This document shows positions 33,357-43,868 of a stretch of 64,000 nucleotides of DNA, one piece after another; positions within the stretch are counted from its first letter, which is position 1, and each line of letters opens with the position of its first letter. A program made the position numbers and the translations under genes. Below the pieces are notes generated by a model. It did not search any database and was not told where the DNA came from. It saw only the letters and a list, made by a program, of their open reading frames with translations. The stretch comes from Cladocopium goreaui (taxonomy: Eukaryota; Sar; Dinophyceae; Suessiales; Symbiodiniaceae): NCBI GenBank assembly GCA_947184155.2, contig CAMXCT020001556.1, positions 1-64,000 on the forward strand, read 5' to 3'.

Positions 33357-36300
33357 CACTGGGACTGTAGGTAGTAGACCCCAAATTGTGAATGACAGTG
33401 GGACTGCACCAGCTGATATGAGTCAGCTACCTCCTGAAGAGTTGCGAAAGTTGAAAGGTCAGAGTTTGCCGGCACCATCACAGCCCAAACTTGTCTTGCC
33501 AGAGTCCAGCAGTGTGAAGAAGAAGACTGGTGAGTTGCGTTTGGCGCCAGCAGTGCCGTTAGCAAGATCGAACGTTGTCGTGACTCCACAGGAAGTTCCA
33601 GCAGAGCCGTCTCGAGTTTCTGTCACTCCATCTCCTACGTCACCAGCAGATACTGCAGATGTAGCTATTGGTAGTCCTGAGAGTCCTGAAAGAACTTCAC
33701 CTGACGTATCACGTTTTGAACCGACTCGTCGATGTCCAGCATGTGAGAGTGGCATGGAAGCACCTGGTATTAGGCACAACAAGGAATGTAGGAAGCGTTT
33801 TGCTGAGTTTGAGGAACAACGGAGAAAAGAAAGACGTGTTGAACCTGCACTCTCTCAGGAGAGCCCTGTAGTTGTACCCCAGGTTCAGGTACCAGTGGAA
33901 GAGGTCGATGATGATGAATTGGTACCAACACCTGAGTCCGCTCGGCGACAGCCGGAAACACAGGTTGAGTACACTAGAAGGTTTAAAAGAAAAGCTGAAA
34001 CCGACCGAGAACAGTTGGAAAGAGAGATCCGTGAAGATTCTGAGGAACTGCTTCAAACAAACATGGATTTTGATTGGTTTTGGGTTGGTAGTGGTGAGCC
34101 TGTGTTGGTTGCGAGTTTGGGTATACTTGAAGGTCCAGCGTCTTTTGCTCCGGCAACATCTCCTGAAATGTTTTCTGGTTCTCTTGATTCTGTTTGTTTC
34201 AATCGAGGCAATGAGCATGATTTTGTGAAGATGCGTCTTGGAGGTCAGGATGTCTTGGTTTGGAAACCGGACAGTATCATAGATGATCAGAGCTTGCAAG
34301 AGCTTGATTTGGAACAAGGTTTCAAAGGTATGCAAGAGGAGGTTAGGAACTTGGAACACTGCAAGACTGGCCGCATCATCACCCAGTCAGAGCTGGACGA
34401 CATGAAGAAGGCTGTTCCGAACCTTCGTTTGATCCAGTCGAGGTGGGTTGCAGCTTACAAAAGCAGTGAGAGGGTTCGAACCAGGATTGTTGCGAAAGAT
34501 TTCAATCGTGGCTCCTCAGCTAGATCCTTAGGATTTAGCAGTCCTACCCCTTCGATTGAAAGTGTTCATTTGGTACTTGCGATGGCAGCGACACGGAAGA
34601 TGCTTTTGCGTGCATTGGACGTGAGTCATGCCTTCATGCATAGTCCATTGGGAACTGGTGTACATGTTGTCTTGAAGATGCCGTTGTCGATTAGCTTTCC
34701 ATCAGGTGAAGCGACCTACTATTTGCTTGAAAAGGCATTGAACGGGTTACGTGATGCTTCACTGGCATGGTTGCAGCTTTTGACATTTACGGTTGAACAT
34801 GTAGGCCTTTGGTCGGATTCGTTGGAACCATGTGTGTATGGTGGACAGATTGTGAAAGATGGTCATGAGATTGGGTTTTGTTTGTGTGTGGTGTATGTTG
34901 ATGACATCTTGTTATTGTCGACCACTAAGGAAGCTGAAGAACATGTGGTTGCAACTTTGTCGTCTGTAGTGCCTGTGAAGACAACTGGAGAGATCGGAGA
35001 AGAGGGAGGATCCCTGACCTTTATTGGTCGTGTTATCAAGAGGGAAAGAGATTCCTCTGAGATCACTCTGGGTGTCGATCCACATTATCTTGACTCTACG
35101 TTTTCGGATTATGGTGTTATCCGTGGGTCTGAGAATGTTCCTGACATTTCAGGGCATTTGGAGAAAACCCTCACGGATAGCAACTTTCAGAAACCTTTGT
35201 CAGATGAAGCATACTCACGCTTCAGGAAGGCGTTGGGAAAATTGCTTTGGTTGTCACAGGTGCGTCATGACTTGAAGACATGGATGTCTGTTCTTGGGAC
35301 ACGACAGGCAAAACCGATGCACGGAACTGAACAAGCATTGAAAGCAGTTTTGAGATTCTTGTATGTTGACATGCATGCATGCTTGTGTTTACCGAGCAGA
35401 GATGAGACCATCATGAGTCAGGTTGACGATACTCAACTGAGATCAGTCCATCTTCATTCTTTCAGCGACGCTTCACATGCACCGTACCGTTTCAACAACC
35501 GCAAAGGTGTTAGCGGTGGAGCTGTTTTCTTTGAGAGGTCTTTGGTAAGGTCCCTGAGCCGACAGCAACAAGCTTTGAGCTTGAGTTCATGTGAGGCAGA
35601 ACTTTATGGTTTGCAATCAGTGTGTCAAGAAAGCGTTGCGTTTGGAAGACTGGTTCACCGTCTTCTGTTTGCACTTCATGAGATCGATGAGCCAGAAGAA
35701 GTTGTGATCTGGCTGGAGAGCGATTCAAGCTCCGCCTTGCAACTTGTGAGATCCATGGATGTGCCACGGCGTTCACGACACATTGAAATAAGATTGCATT
35801 GGTTACGAGAGCAGATGAGAGAGGGTTTGTTGAAATTGAGACACAGAAGTGGTGTTGAAAATCCAGCAGATCTTTTCACTAAATGCTTGAGTGCCAAAGC
35901 TTTCTACAAACATCGCTATGCTCTTGGGATTGTGGTTCCAGATGGTTTGACAGCTGAGTTGGCAGAACTTCGTGAGCTGAGTGTGTTGCAGCAAGTGTTG
36001 ACTCAGGGTTCTTCAATTGCGATTGTGGAACTGTGTTGTTCGGAACATTCGAACTTGAGAAAGGTCTGTGAAGTTTCGAAGGTCCCATACATTGGTGTAG
36101 TTGCTAAGGTGCAGAGTTCTGGAACGTTGAGTCGTGTAGCTGTTTGCATTCGACAGTGGAAGAATTCGTCATGTCCACCTTGGGTGCATATTCATGCATC
36201 GACTCCTTGTGGAAGTGGAAGTCCGCTTCGCAATTTCAATCCGGACTCAGTCACTGAAAAGGACCAGGAATGGGATGAGATCATCAACGCGATTGGTGGT

Positions 36301-36651
36301 TACTTCAAACATGCAGACTCATGTTCGTTTGAGCTGCCAGAACGAAATACCATTTGGTCCCGACCTGAGACAGTGAATCTTTTGCAGAGTTTTGACATGA
36401 GGCATGAGGCTTTGGTGAGGTTGTGCAAGACTGGATGCCAGAACAAGAATGGTATTCCGATTGGAAAGACATTGAAGTTTGTTTCCAATTCAGCTTGGTT
36501 TGCACTAAATCTTCACTCCAAACTTTCAACATGCACATGTCAGACTCATGCAGAACTTTATCAAATCAACTATACTGAAACAGCGTTTTACAACCGAAAG
36601 TTGGCAAGATACATTTTGATTGCGGTCAAACATGCTTCGAAGAAGAGTTGA
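33343..36651 (+). CDS. copia reverse transcriptase / RNase H with a C-terminal extra domain
   Basis: The 1102-residue frame overlaps the integrase frame in the +1 direction. Near the N-terminus lies a CX2CX11HX4C putative zinc finger (from residue 131). RT follows, with RWVAAYK..., RALDVSHAF (catalytic Asp about 426) and YVDD at 518-521. RNase H acidic residues lie at about 709 (SFSDAS), 751 (SCEAELYG) and 794 (ESDSSSA), and the domain closes with GVENPADLFTK. About 220 residues follow RNase H, with VELCCSEHSNLRKV and ASTPCGSGSPL; these resemble a Rossmann methyltransferase motif I and a Pro-Cys motif. That last assignment is inference. No internal stop is present. Confidence 0.92.
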   Translation: MTQFDTGTVGSRPQIVNDSGTAPADMSQLPPEELRKLKGQSLPAPSQPKLVLPESSSVKKKTGELRLAPAVPLARSNVVVTPQEVPAEPSRVSVTPSPTSPADTADVAIGSPESPERTSPDVSRFEPTRRCPACESGMEAPGIRHNKECRKRFAEFEEQRRKERRVEPALSQESPVVVPQVQVPVEEVDDDELVPTPESARRQPETQVEYTRRFKRKAETDREQLEREIREDSEELLQTNMDFDWFWVGSGEPVLVASLGILEGPASFAPATSPEMFSGSLDSVCFNRGNEHDFVKMRLGGQDVLVWKPDSIIDDQSLQELDLEQGFKGMQEEVRNLEHCKTGRIITQSELDDMKKAVPNLRLIQSRWVAAYKSSERVRTRIVAKDFNRGSSARSLGFSSPTPSIESVHLVLAMAATRKMLLRALDVSHAFMHSPLGTGVHVVLKMPLSISFPSGEATYYLLEKALNGLRDASLAWLQLLTFTVEHVGLWSDSLEPCVYGGQIVKDGHEIGFCLCVVYVDDILLLSTTKEAEEHVVATLSSVVPVKTTGEIGEEGGSLTFIGRVIKRERDSSEITLGVDPHYLDSTFSDYGVIRGSENVPDISGHLEKTLTDSNFQKPLSDEAYSRFRKALGKLLWLSQVRHDLKTWMSVLGTRQAKPMHGTEQALKAVLRFLYVDMHACLCLPSRDETIMSQVDDTQLRSVHLHSFSDASHAPYRFNNRKGVSGGAVFFERSLVRSLSRQQQALSLSSCEAELYGLQSVCQESVAFGRLVHRLLFALHEIDEPEEVVIWLESDSSSALQLVRSMDVPRRSRHIEIRLHWLREQMREGLLKLRHRSGVENPADLFTKCLSAKAFYKHRYALGIVVPDGLTAELAELRELSVLQQVLTQGSSIAIVELCCSEHSNLRKVCEVSKVPYIGVVAKVQSSGTLSRVAVCIRQWKNSSCPPWVHIHASTPCGSGSPLRNFNPDSVTEKDQEWDEIINAIGGYFKHADSCSFELPERNTIWSRPETVNLLQSFDMRHEALVRLCKTGCQNKNGIPIGKTLKFVSNSAWFALNLHSKLSTCTCQTHAELYQINYTETAFYNRKLARYILIAVKHASKKS

Positions 36652-36998
36652 GTTTACGTTTAAAACGGGGACCCTGTGACAGAGAGAGAGACAGAAGTTG
36701 GATCCACGTTTCATTTCGTTTCATTTTGTTTCATTTCTGTTTGCACGTTGTTTTCAAACAAACGTTGCCAAAGACAAACAGGAGTTTTCACGATGTTTCA
36801 TTTTGTGCAGAGTTTTGTTGCGCGATGCTGTAAGATGCAGTGTGTGTGCGCAGTGCAGAACAATCTGAAAGGCCACTGATCCTATCACACTTGTGATGGC
36901 GGTTTGACACTTCGTTTCACGTTCTAGGTTGATTGCTCCTAAGAGTTTAGCCACAGTCTAGTGCTTTTTCACTACCGGACGCGGTTTGGTTTGTAGCC
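36652..36998 (+). other. spacer between pol and the 3' ORF
   Basis: About 350 bp lacking a coding signal, with TTTCATTTCG/TTTCATTTTG repeats near 36710-36745. It may hold the leader or splice acceptor for the 3' ORF. Confidence 0.4.
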
Positions 36999-37580
36999 AT
37001 GGCCAAGTCTGGATGGACAGATGAGGATGAGAAGGCTTTGCTTGCTCTTCTTCAGAAGAAGTGGAATAGTGGAAATCCAGGGTCAGGCTATGCAGCCGGA
37101 TCCAGTGTTTTGACTCCTTTGGAGAGTCAAGGAGCAATGACAGATGGAAGCAAGCGACTTCGTGAGGCTCTGGATGATGATGAATTCGATTTGATTTCTT
37201 CAGCAGCTGAACCTTTGAATGCACAGTTGCCTGTCATGCCTATCCCAATCTTTCCTGGGATTGCCGACAAGGTCCTTGATCAGCTTACTGCTGATTTGGT
37301 ACCTGAAGGAATGAGTTTTCGAGATTGGAGCAGAACGAAGTTTGCGTTTGGAAAGTTTGCCAATGAAGGCAAGACATACCGTGAGGTATATGTCGATGAG
37401 GAGATGGCAGGATATTGCAAATGGAGTATGGGTCACCTGGGAAACAAGAGTACAAGTCCAATTGCAAAGGATTGGTATTCTTTTCTCTGCGCATGCAAGG
37501 TTGTGGAGGACTCTGGAAAGGTTGGAAAGCCAAAGGGTTGCTTCACTGGAACTTCAGTGCAGAGGCAGTTGGGTGATTGA
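36999..37580 (+). CDS. extra 3' ORF of the copia element (ExoX-C-like motif)
   Basis: A 193-residue frame starts with an ATG (MAKSGWTDEDEKALLALLQK), so its N-terminus has a WT-D-E pattern weakly like a SANT repeat. Its C-terminal part has FGKFANEGKTYREVY, then YCKWSMGHL and WYSFLCACK. That spacing resembles the short domain found C-terminal in ExoX-like nucleases (FGKY.GKT..EV...YV.W). It lies after pol and before the polypurine tract, where some LTR elements carry env or accessory ORFs. There is no signal peptide or membrane segment, so it is not env-like. Function unknown; nucleic-acid binding is a guess from motif likeness. Confidence 0.65.
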   Translation: MAKSGWTDEDEKALLALLQKKWNSGNPGSGYAAGSSVLTPLESQGAMTDGSKRLREALDDDEFDLISSAAEPLNAQLPVMPIPIFPGIADKVLDQLTADLVPEGMSFRDWSRTKFAFGKFANEGKTYREVYVDEEMAGYCKWSMGHLGNKSTSPIAKDWYSFLCACKVVEDSGKVGKPKGCFTGTSVQRQLGD

Positions 37581-37748
37581 GAATATCTTCATTGGTGCAA
37601 AGGCAAAGAAAAGACTATGAGCTGGTTGTTCATTGGATGGTGGACAACGGGACAACTCGTACTATATGTATCGACCTGTCGAGCTTGAGCGATATGTGCT
37701 GAATTCTGGATGGGTTACAGCGTATACCTATGGAATGGAGTTCATCTC

Positions 37749-37757
37749 AAAAGGGGG
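37749..37757 (+). other. polypurine tract of the copia element
   Basis: AAAAGGGGG lies immediately before the right LTR, where plus-strand DNA synthesis is primed. The same AAAAGGGGG in the context ATCTC occurs at 46512-46520 inside the second element. Confidence 0.9.
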
Positions 37758-38606
37758 TGTGAAAATATGACATCTGTGAGAAGATGTCTGACATCTGTGG
37801 TGAGATGATTCCATTGGTCTTTTCTGCATTGGAAGAAGTGAATTTGGTTTTCATCTTGATGATGAGCACAACCGTGATGGTTGACATCGTATTTGCACGT
37901 TTCATGTTTTGCACGTTTTATTGGAGATGACGAAACCCAACAACGATATACTTTTCGTCTTCTTTGAGTACTTTGATTGCACGGAGAACACTGTGAGGAT
38001 TTGAATTTGTATAGTGACATGGAAAATCAAACCATTTTCCATATACTTTGCTTTAGTTTTCGTCGACGAAGTGCACGAAGGAATCGTGAGAAGATCTTAG
38101 AATTCATTTTGTGACTTCGGAAGAAGGAACTTTGTTTGACATTGATTGGAGAAGAGTAGTGTGTTTTGTCTCTCAATGATGATAGCGAGAGCAACGTTCT
38201 GAAAGGCATTCAGAACTCGAGTTGCTAACAGATCTGAGGGAGACATCATGAATCATGTTTTGGTGCTTGAAATGTTTCAACGTTTTTCAAACACTCAAAC
38301 TTATTTAAACAAACAAACCATGTCTTGATGTAAAGACTTTTTGTGACGACATGTGTTTTTGATCGCTTTTGTGAAGTTGGCAGAAAGATGCTAACTGGCG
38401 ACTCCGCATCATTTTGTGTCAAGGCGTGACACACCAACAAGAACCATAGCGACATGAGCAAACATCTTGTTTCTGTGCTTGTGTGTTTGGTAAAAGTGGC
38501 TGAGCTCTGGGAGTGGTTGACTTGGTAGCGTGGACGGTTCTAGTGAGTTAAGGACGACGTCCTGGACGCTGACCCAAGGGTTTCGAAGGTTGCGGTACCT
38601 TCTGCA
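37758..38606 (+). repeat. right LTR of the copia element
   Basis: The 849-bp partner of 28156-28997 starts TGTGAAAATATG and ends TTCTGCA. It has a few extra small insertions relative to the left copy. Confidence 0.95.
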
Positions 38607-38611
38607 GCTTC
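38607..38611. repeat. right target-site duplication (GCTTC)
   Basis: Identical to 28151-28155. Deleting the element plus one copy of this pentamer reconnects the RT reading frame on the minus strand. Confidence 0.9.
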
Positions 38612-39457
38612 TCTGACATACCAAAGGCAGAGTTTACCCTGCAGATCGAGAAGTCGTCGATGAGACGTGTTGTCTTTCTGCTGAATTGGGAACCTCTTCG
38701 CTAAATGAATTGTTTGCCAAGGTCAGGGTGCGGTTCTTCAGCCAACCACCCATGCTACCTCTTGCATGTTTCATCCCACGCGACCTGGTCAACTGGCATC
38801 CATTCCGATGATTTAAGAGAGGCCACAACTGCCCATGTTGAGCCTCTTCGCCATCCCTTCAAGTTGTTCTATGGAAGAGTCTGGTGGCTACACCCTGGTT
38901 TGGAAAACGCCCGAAGACTGGACCCACCCCGTTGAGGGGAACCCTGACATACTTCGTCAACGATCTTCGAGTCGGAGTACTGAAAGTCTAGCAGAATCTC
39001 TTTCCACAACAGTAGCTTTTTGCTGAGGTTGAAGGTGCGGAGGGAGACCGGCATGGAGTTGCTGCTCTTCTACTCTGAGTTGGACGGCTCTTTTCATCCA
39101 TTTTTTCAAGAAGCTGGCGCGCTTGGACTTGATCTCAAACGGGTCACCAAGGAAGACTTCCTCCAGGACTTCCCTCATCAATGCAGGAAACTCGAGCGAA
39201 GGCCCGCCTTGGATGCCCAATTTCGTGAGCATCTTTTAGGGAAGTCCGCTGGGTCCCTTGGGATCGCAAGAGTGAGAACTTCGAAATGTGCCCTTATGGA
39301 TAACGTTGGTACCTTTTGGGAATTCTTGCAACAGCTTTTCAATGTGCTGATAGCCAACTGGAATAGCTGCGGTGACTCGTCCATATTCGGCTAAAAATTG
39401 TTTCGGCTTGTTGCCTCTGCTTTGTGCTGCAAACAAATTTCTCTTTCCAAGGCTTGG
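38612..39457 (-). pseudogene. old reverse transcriptase gene, 5' half (split by the copia insertion)
   Basis: Read leftward, the minus strand has GRVTAAIPVGYQHIEKLLQE, then, in another frame, FLGDPFEIKSKRASFLKKW and a basic helical stretch, and near its end RLIDDFS followed by VNSAFGMSEKL. The last block continues directly into VDAIDEI at 28155 once the copia element is removed. RLIDDFS is typical of a retroelement RT family widespread in dinoflagellate genomes. Frame changes show it is degenerate. It is cut on its 5' side by the second LTR element at 39458. Confidence 0.75.
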
Positions 39458-40878
39458 TGTGGAAGTTTGAACCCTTGTGGATGCAACTTGGCATTGGTGC
39501 GGTTGAGCCTTCAGTGGTGAAACTGGACTATGGGAAGGTGTCTGCATCAGACATAAGTAGTTTCAATATTGCTTTGTGGTATGAGAAGCTGCATGAGCTG
39601 ATCTGAGATATCGACCAGTGAGTCTAAGTGAATCTACTGGAGCTTGATTCTCCTTTGAATACAGTTTGAAGCGTTATTTTGCTTTATGACAGTGGACGAA
39701 TGCTTTCAGAAGCATTCGCTAGACAGATGAGTCGGGATGATGCGGTTTCATCGATCTCAGAGATTCCTTGACTCCTTGTGGGAGTGTGGATCTGACGGAG
39801 ATGGTATTGGAATATCCGTTTCGATTCTTGACGTTGCTTCAAACATCTGAGATGTTGGTGAAGTCCTTTGACTACCTCTTGCGAGGAAGTCTGATATTTT
39901 AGCGTTGTAAGGACAATGCCTACGCATAGTGTTCGACATCTGGGCATTTGATCTGGAAGTCTGATACTCCGGCATTGAGAAGACAATGCCTACGTATAGT
40001 AGTCAACCTCTGGGTATTTGGTCTGGAAGTCTGCTTTGTGACTTTTGTCTTTGTGACTTATTGCTGACGTTTGGTTATTGTGGTGAGCGAACTACTTTAG
40101 CGCTATGACTGCTGATGACTGGATATTAGCTGAGAAGTCGAGCAGAACATTCTGTTCTCCACGGTAGTTTGGAGCTATGAGAAGATGTCTCTGTGCGAAG
40201 AATTGTTTTGGAGATGGAACAGGAGGTTCCTTCCATGTTGTTCTGTATTGCAAGAGGATTTTGTAAAGGAATTTGAATGAATCATTTCGTTCTTGAATAG
40301 CCGTGTAACTAGTCTAGACGTTTGGTAGAGACTAGTAACTCCGGCTAGCTGGTTTATTTGCGTTTGGACGAGAACCAGTTTGACTTGAGAACTTTTGGAA
40401 ATGTTTCTGACGTTTTTGTGACTAGGTGATTTGTATATCATAGCAGTTTGGAATTGTTTCAACAACCTTTGAAGGAAGGTTGTGTATTGGAAACCTGGAA
40501 TCGAGTTTCCCAGTTGAGACATCGGCTCAAGGGAGTGGTGTCAAGTGTTCCGAAGAGAACTGAACTGCAGTGTCACCTAGGGCACTTGAAACACCACACT
40601 GGAACTTCTTGCTTCCTTTCTTTGTTTGTGGGCTGTGGCCGTGTGCCTGCCCTGGTTCTTGTTGACCTGTTCCGTTGTGTGTGGCGTCTGGAGAGAAAAG
40701 AAGGAGTCTGACGCGCACTTAGGAGTCGGGGTGGAACAAGTTCCTTTATCTGACATTGCAGAGAAGTAAGTAATTGCGGAGCCGCAACCACAGTAGGTGT
40801 TTGCGTCTGGCGTAGTGTTTTTCATGAAAGCGTCGATTTGGGTACACGAGAGGTGTACTTGGGTTTACGTTTTTCACA
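39458..40878 (+). repeat. left LTR of the second element
   Basis: Matches 47349-48763. It differs by a 13-bp insertion near 40845 and scattered substitutions. An internal pair of ~70-bp degenerate direct repeats around GACAATGCCTACG (39895-40025) is present in both LTRs. Confidence 0.92.
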
Positions 40879-40892
40879 TGGTAGCGGAGCCC
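40879..40892 (+). other. primer-binding site of the second element
   Basis: TGGTAGCGGAGCCC follows the left LTR directly. Its first 12 bases equal the site at 28998, implying the same tRNA primer. Confidence 0.85.
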
Positions 40893-42018
40893 TGAAAAGG
40901 GCTACCCACACCATCTTCCGCTGACCCTTGTTTGTGACAAGTTGCTAAGGACGTCATCTAAGGTGAGATTGGGATCTTGGGTATTGGAGCTCCGTGATCT
41001 GGGCGCCGAGGCAGCGATGAGCTCGTACGAAGGTGCACCTGTTTCACAGGAGGTGATGGTCTGAAAGTATAAGGTCACTAGGGAGTGTGAAGTTGGTTGG
41101 AGTCTGTTTGGTTCAGGTGACTTTGAGACTCTGTTTTATTTGTGCGTGTAGATTTCTACGGATCATGAGGATAGTGGACCTATCTCTGATGATTCAGCAT
41201 TGGTAGAACCAATCATTCTCTTGGACGACTACTCGTTTGCAAGTTGAGCAGGAGTCGGCAGGGTGTGTGCTTGGTGGGCTGGACAGAATTGGATCCATGT
41301 AGACTGTCGACAGTGGTACCTGTAGTAGAGCATACAAGATTAGTCAACCCTGGGCAGGACTCTTGTGACTTGGATGGAGGAGTTGAGTTTTTAATTTGTA
41401 GTTTGTGTTGACAGTGGATTCTGTAGGAGCAAGCTTCATTTTTCACTTTTTATAGGTACGTAGTTTTGGGAAAGCGTCCATGTGGTCTCGGCAGTATTCT
41501 GGTAGGAGTCTGTGTCATGGCGTGACGTATTGCCAGCGTAGGGTCACTATTGCAGGGCTGCGCTGGAGTATCTGGAGATGTATGCATGGAGGGAATGTCC
41601 CTGGACGTACGAGATTCGTTTCGGCAGTATGAAGTGACAGTAGGTAACTTGCTGCAACCGTGTAAGTGGAACACACTAAGGTGAGGATGAGAAGAAGTGA
41701 TTTGCATAATCTGGTAGAGCGACTGATTGCCAGGTTGGACACTGGACACTGAGGTAATGGATCAGAGTGCAAAGGCTGGGAACTGAGGACATTAGGTACA
41801 TGGTTCTTGCAAACAGCTGAGGCATGTCTTGGGTCTTGAACTCAGTTGGTCTTTAGAAGAGGGGTTAGTGAGAAAAGGTGTATCAGGTGGCTGGAATAAG
41901 CATGTGAAGAGCGCTTTCTGAGTTGTCATGGCAGTGTTATTCAATCTGAAGGTAGATTTGATTTTGAGCCCAATACGCATGAAACTTTGTCTTTGGAGTA
42001 CACTGTGGGTGATGTAAG
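40893..42018 (+). other. long leader of the second element, no gene seen
   Basis: About 1.1 kb between the primer-binding site and the first coding-like ORF. It could contain packaging signals; none can be recognised by eye. Confidence 0.4.
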
Positions 42019-42456
42019 GTGGAAGTCATGCTTGTCACTGATGACGCCAAGTATTGTTCAAGAAGGTCAAAGGTAGATCTGGTTGCCATGTCCGATCGGG
42101 GAGACCAGAAGGAAGTCTCTAAGGAGGAGCCAACATCTGTAACGTCTCGCGCTAAGCAACCAGTGATCAAGAATAGCTTCGACAAGAAGGGCCAGTCTTC
42201 CAAAGCTGTGCGGCGTCGAGCATATCCCATTGACGCGGCTACCGCACCTGTTGTCTTTGATGCGGAAGAAAGTGTGGCGGGCGTCAGAAGGGAGCCGCCG
42301 TTGATTGATGCTGCGACAATGTCGACGTCTGGGAAGGAAGGTCACTGTGATACACGTGCCCACTCGGACGATGAGTTGACGAGTGTGAGTGACGTCCCGG
42401 AGATGACAGCTGAGGAAGACCTGCTCAGAGAGGTTGGGCTGAATGATCCTAGTTAG
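42019..42456 (+). CDS. small acidic/charged ORF of the second element
   Basis: The 145-residue frame starts with an ATG and ends at a TAG. It is rich in charged residues and low in hydrophobics, with two related segments around IDAAT (PIDAATAPVVFDAEES and PLIDAATMST) and an acidic end. It could be the N-terminal part of a Gag-like protein. No family was recognised. Confidence 0.4.
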   Translation: MEVMLVTDDAKYCSRRSKVDLVAMSDRGDQKEVSKEEPTSVTSRAKQPVIKNSFDKKGQSSKAVRRRAYPIDAATAPVVFDAEESVAGVRREPPLIDAATMSTSGKEGHCDTRAHSDDELTSVSDVPEMTAEEDLLREVGLNDPS

Positions 42457-42806
42457 GCCATAGTTGTTGGTTTAGGAGGAGACGTCAGTAGAAATAGCTT
42501 TTGTGCTCTGCGGTTGGCTGCCTGGAAAGAAATGACCCGTTTGGCTCTGTTTTGATGCGGGAGCTTGAAACGTTGAACTGTTTGTGACCTAGAGGTGTAT
42601 AAGGTCGTTGGCTGAGAGAGGTAAAGCTGGAAGCGACAGAGAAAGCCGTTGGGTCAGTCTTGTGATGTTTGCACATGAGAAGTGTGGGAGTTTTGGTTTC
42701 CAAGGGTATGAGCTTTGGATGAACCTCTACTCATGTTTCCGCAGCTGTTTGTGACTGTTTTGTGTCAAGAGCTCTGAGACCGTGGCCGTGTGTGTGCGTT
42801 TCAAAC

Positions 42807-43181
42807 ATGGAGTCGCTCAAGCTCTGGATTGCTTTGACGCCTAAGCAGTTGGAAGAGTTGAACAAGGGCAATGAGGTGTTTCCAGATGAATATTCTGGTC
42901 GCTTTGACCTGCGCTTGGGACCTAAGGAGGCTGTGGATCGTGCCCAGTACTTTATGGATTGGACGCCTGAAGGTTTGAAGGGTGAACACTATCAGAAAGA
43001 CTATGCGGTGATGGAAATGGAAGTCTTTGCGCTCGGGTACCTTCAAAAGGTTGAGAGTGGAATCTTGGAGAAGACTAAGCCCACTGAGTACCGCTGGCAT
43101 GGGCCTGTGAAATGTGAAGAGTGGGACAGCAAAGGGCGCTTGTTGTACCGCATTAGTGAGATGGCTGTTAAGTTCATTTAA
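42807..43181 (+). CDS. 124-residue ORF of unknown function, copy 1
   Basis: The chosen ATG at 42807 gives MESLKLWIALTPKQLEEL at the N-terminus and YRWHGPVKCEEWDSKGRLLY near the end. A second, decayed copy follows at 43600. The pairing suggests a real protein family, because both ends of the peptide are conserved between copies (LWIA..P.QLEEL; R(W)xG, GRLLYRI). No known domain was recognised. Confidence 0.5.
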   Translation: MESLKLWIALTPKQLEELNKGNEVFPDEYSGRFDLRLGPKEAVDRAQYFMDWTPEGLKGEHYQKDYAVMEMEVFALGYLQKVESGILEKTKPTEYRWHGPVKCEEWDSKGRLLYRISEMAVKFI

Positions 43182-43599
43182 CTGGTCAGGGTCCAAGTAT
43201 AGCAATCGGGCAGACCATGGGGTCTTAGGTATAGTTTTTGAGTCCCAGTTTGAAATGCGGAAGGGAAAGAAGAAAGAGTTCCTTCGGCAGCCTGGAGGGT
43301 CTGAGTTGCTCATGTGATGAACGGACAGTTTGCATTGCTGTGGGGAAACTGTGCATTTGGGCACGTGGAGTTGTCATGCGGAGTTGGAGCTTGACTGTAG
43401 GGTCATGGGTCGTTGGTTCAGAGGAACTGTATGCGGCAAGGATCACAGTCAAGAGATCAGCCTGTACTGAGATTTGCAGTGAGTGTTTTGTTTGTCACAT
43501 GAAGCATTAGTTGCATTGCATGTCTGCATCGATGCCGCGAAGCCATTTGTTTTGCTTTTGCTGAGTGAAGGGATCTAATTTGTTTTTGATTTTAGAGCA

Positions 43600-43868
43600 A
43601 TGGAGGATAGCATCCGCCTTTGGATCGCTGTCGCCCCACCACAGTTGGAAGAACTGCGGACGCTTCAGAGGATCTCACCAGATATCTATACCTCCAGGAT
43701 TGATTTGAGTGCGACTCAAATGTACTGGAGAAAGTTCAGAAAGGTGAGTTCCGTTGGTATGGACTTCTTCTTCCTGAAGAATATGATGGGCAAGGAAGGT
43801 TGCTTTATCGGATCATCGATCAGATGGTTGTCTATGAGCCAGTTCGTGAACGTCCTGATCGAAACTGA
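43600..43868 (+). pseudogene. decayed second copy of the 124-residue ORF
   Basis: From the ATG at 43600 the frame gives MEDSIRLWIAVAPPQLEEL, matching copy 1. The middle third is missing. The C-terminal block (GEFRWYGLLLPEEYDGQGRL and LYRIIDQMV) then continues in a different frame to a TGA at 43866. A pyrimidine-rich TTTGATTTTAG precedes the start and could be a splice acceptor. The deletion and frame change indicate decay or an intron. Confidence 0.5.

Larger units (their letters stand above)
28156..38606 (+). mobile_element. full-length Ty1/copia LTR retrotransposon
   Basis: The 10,451-bp element has two LTRs of 842 and 849 bp with TG..CA ends, a 5-bp GCTTC target duplication, a primer-binding site directly after the left LTR and a polypurine tract directly before the right LTR. 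Internally it encodes Gag, protease plus integrase, RT plus RNase H in the copia order (integrase before RT), then an extra ORF. The LTRs differ by roughly twenty substitutions and small indels, so insertion is fairly recent but not fresh. It sits inside an older minus-strand RT gene. Confidence 0.97.
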
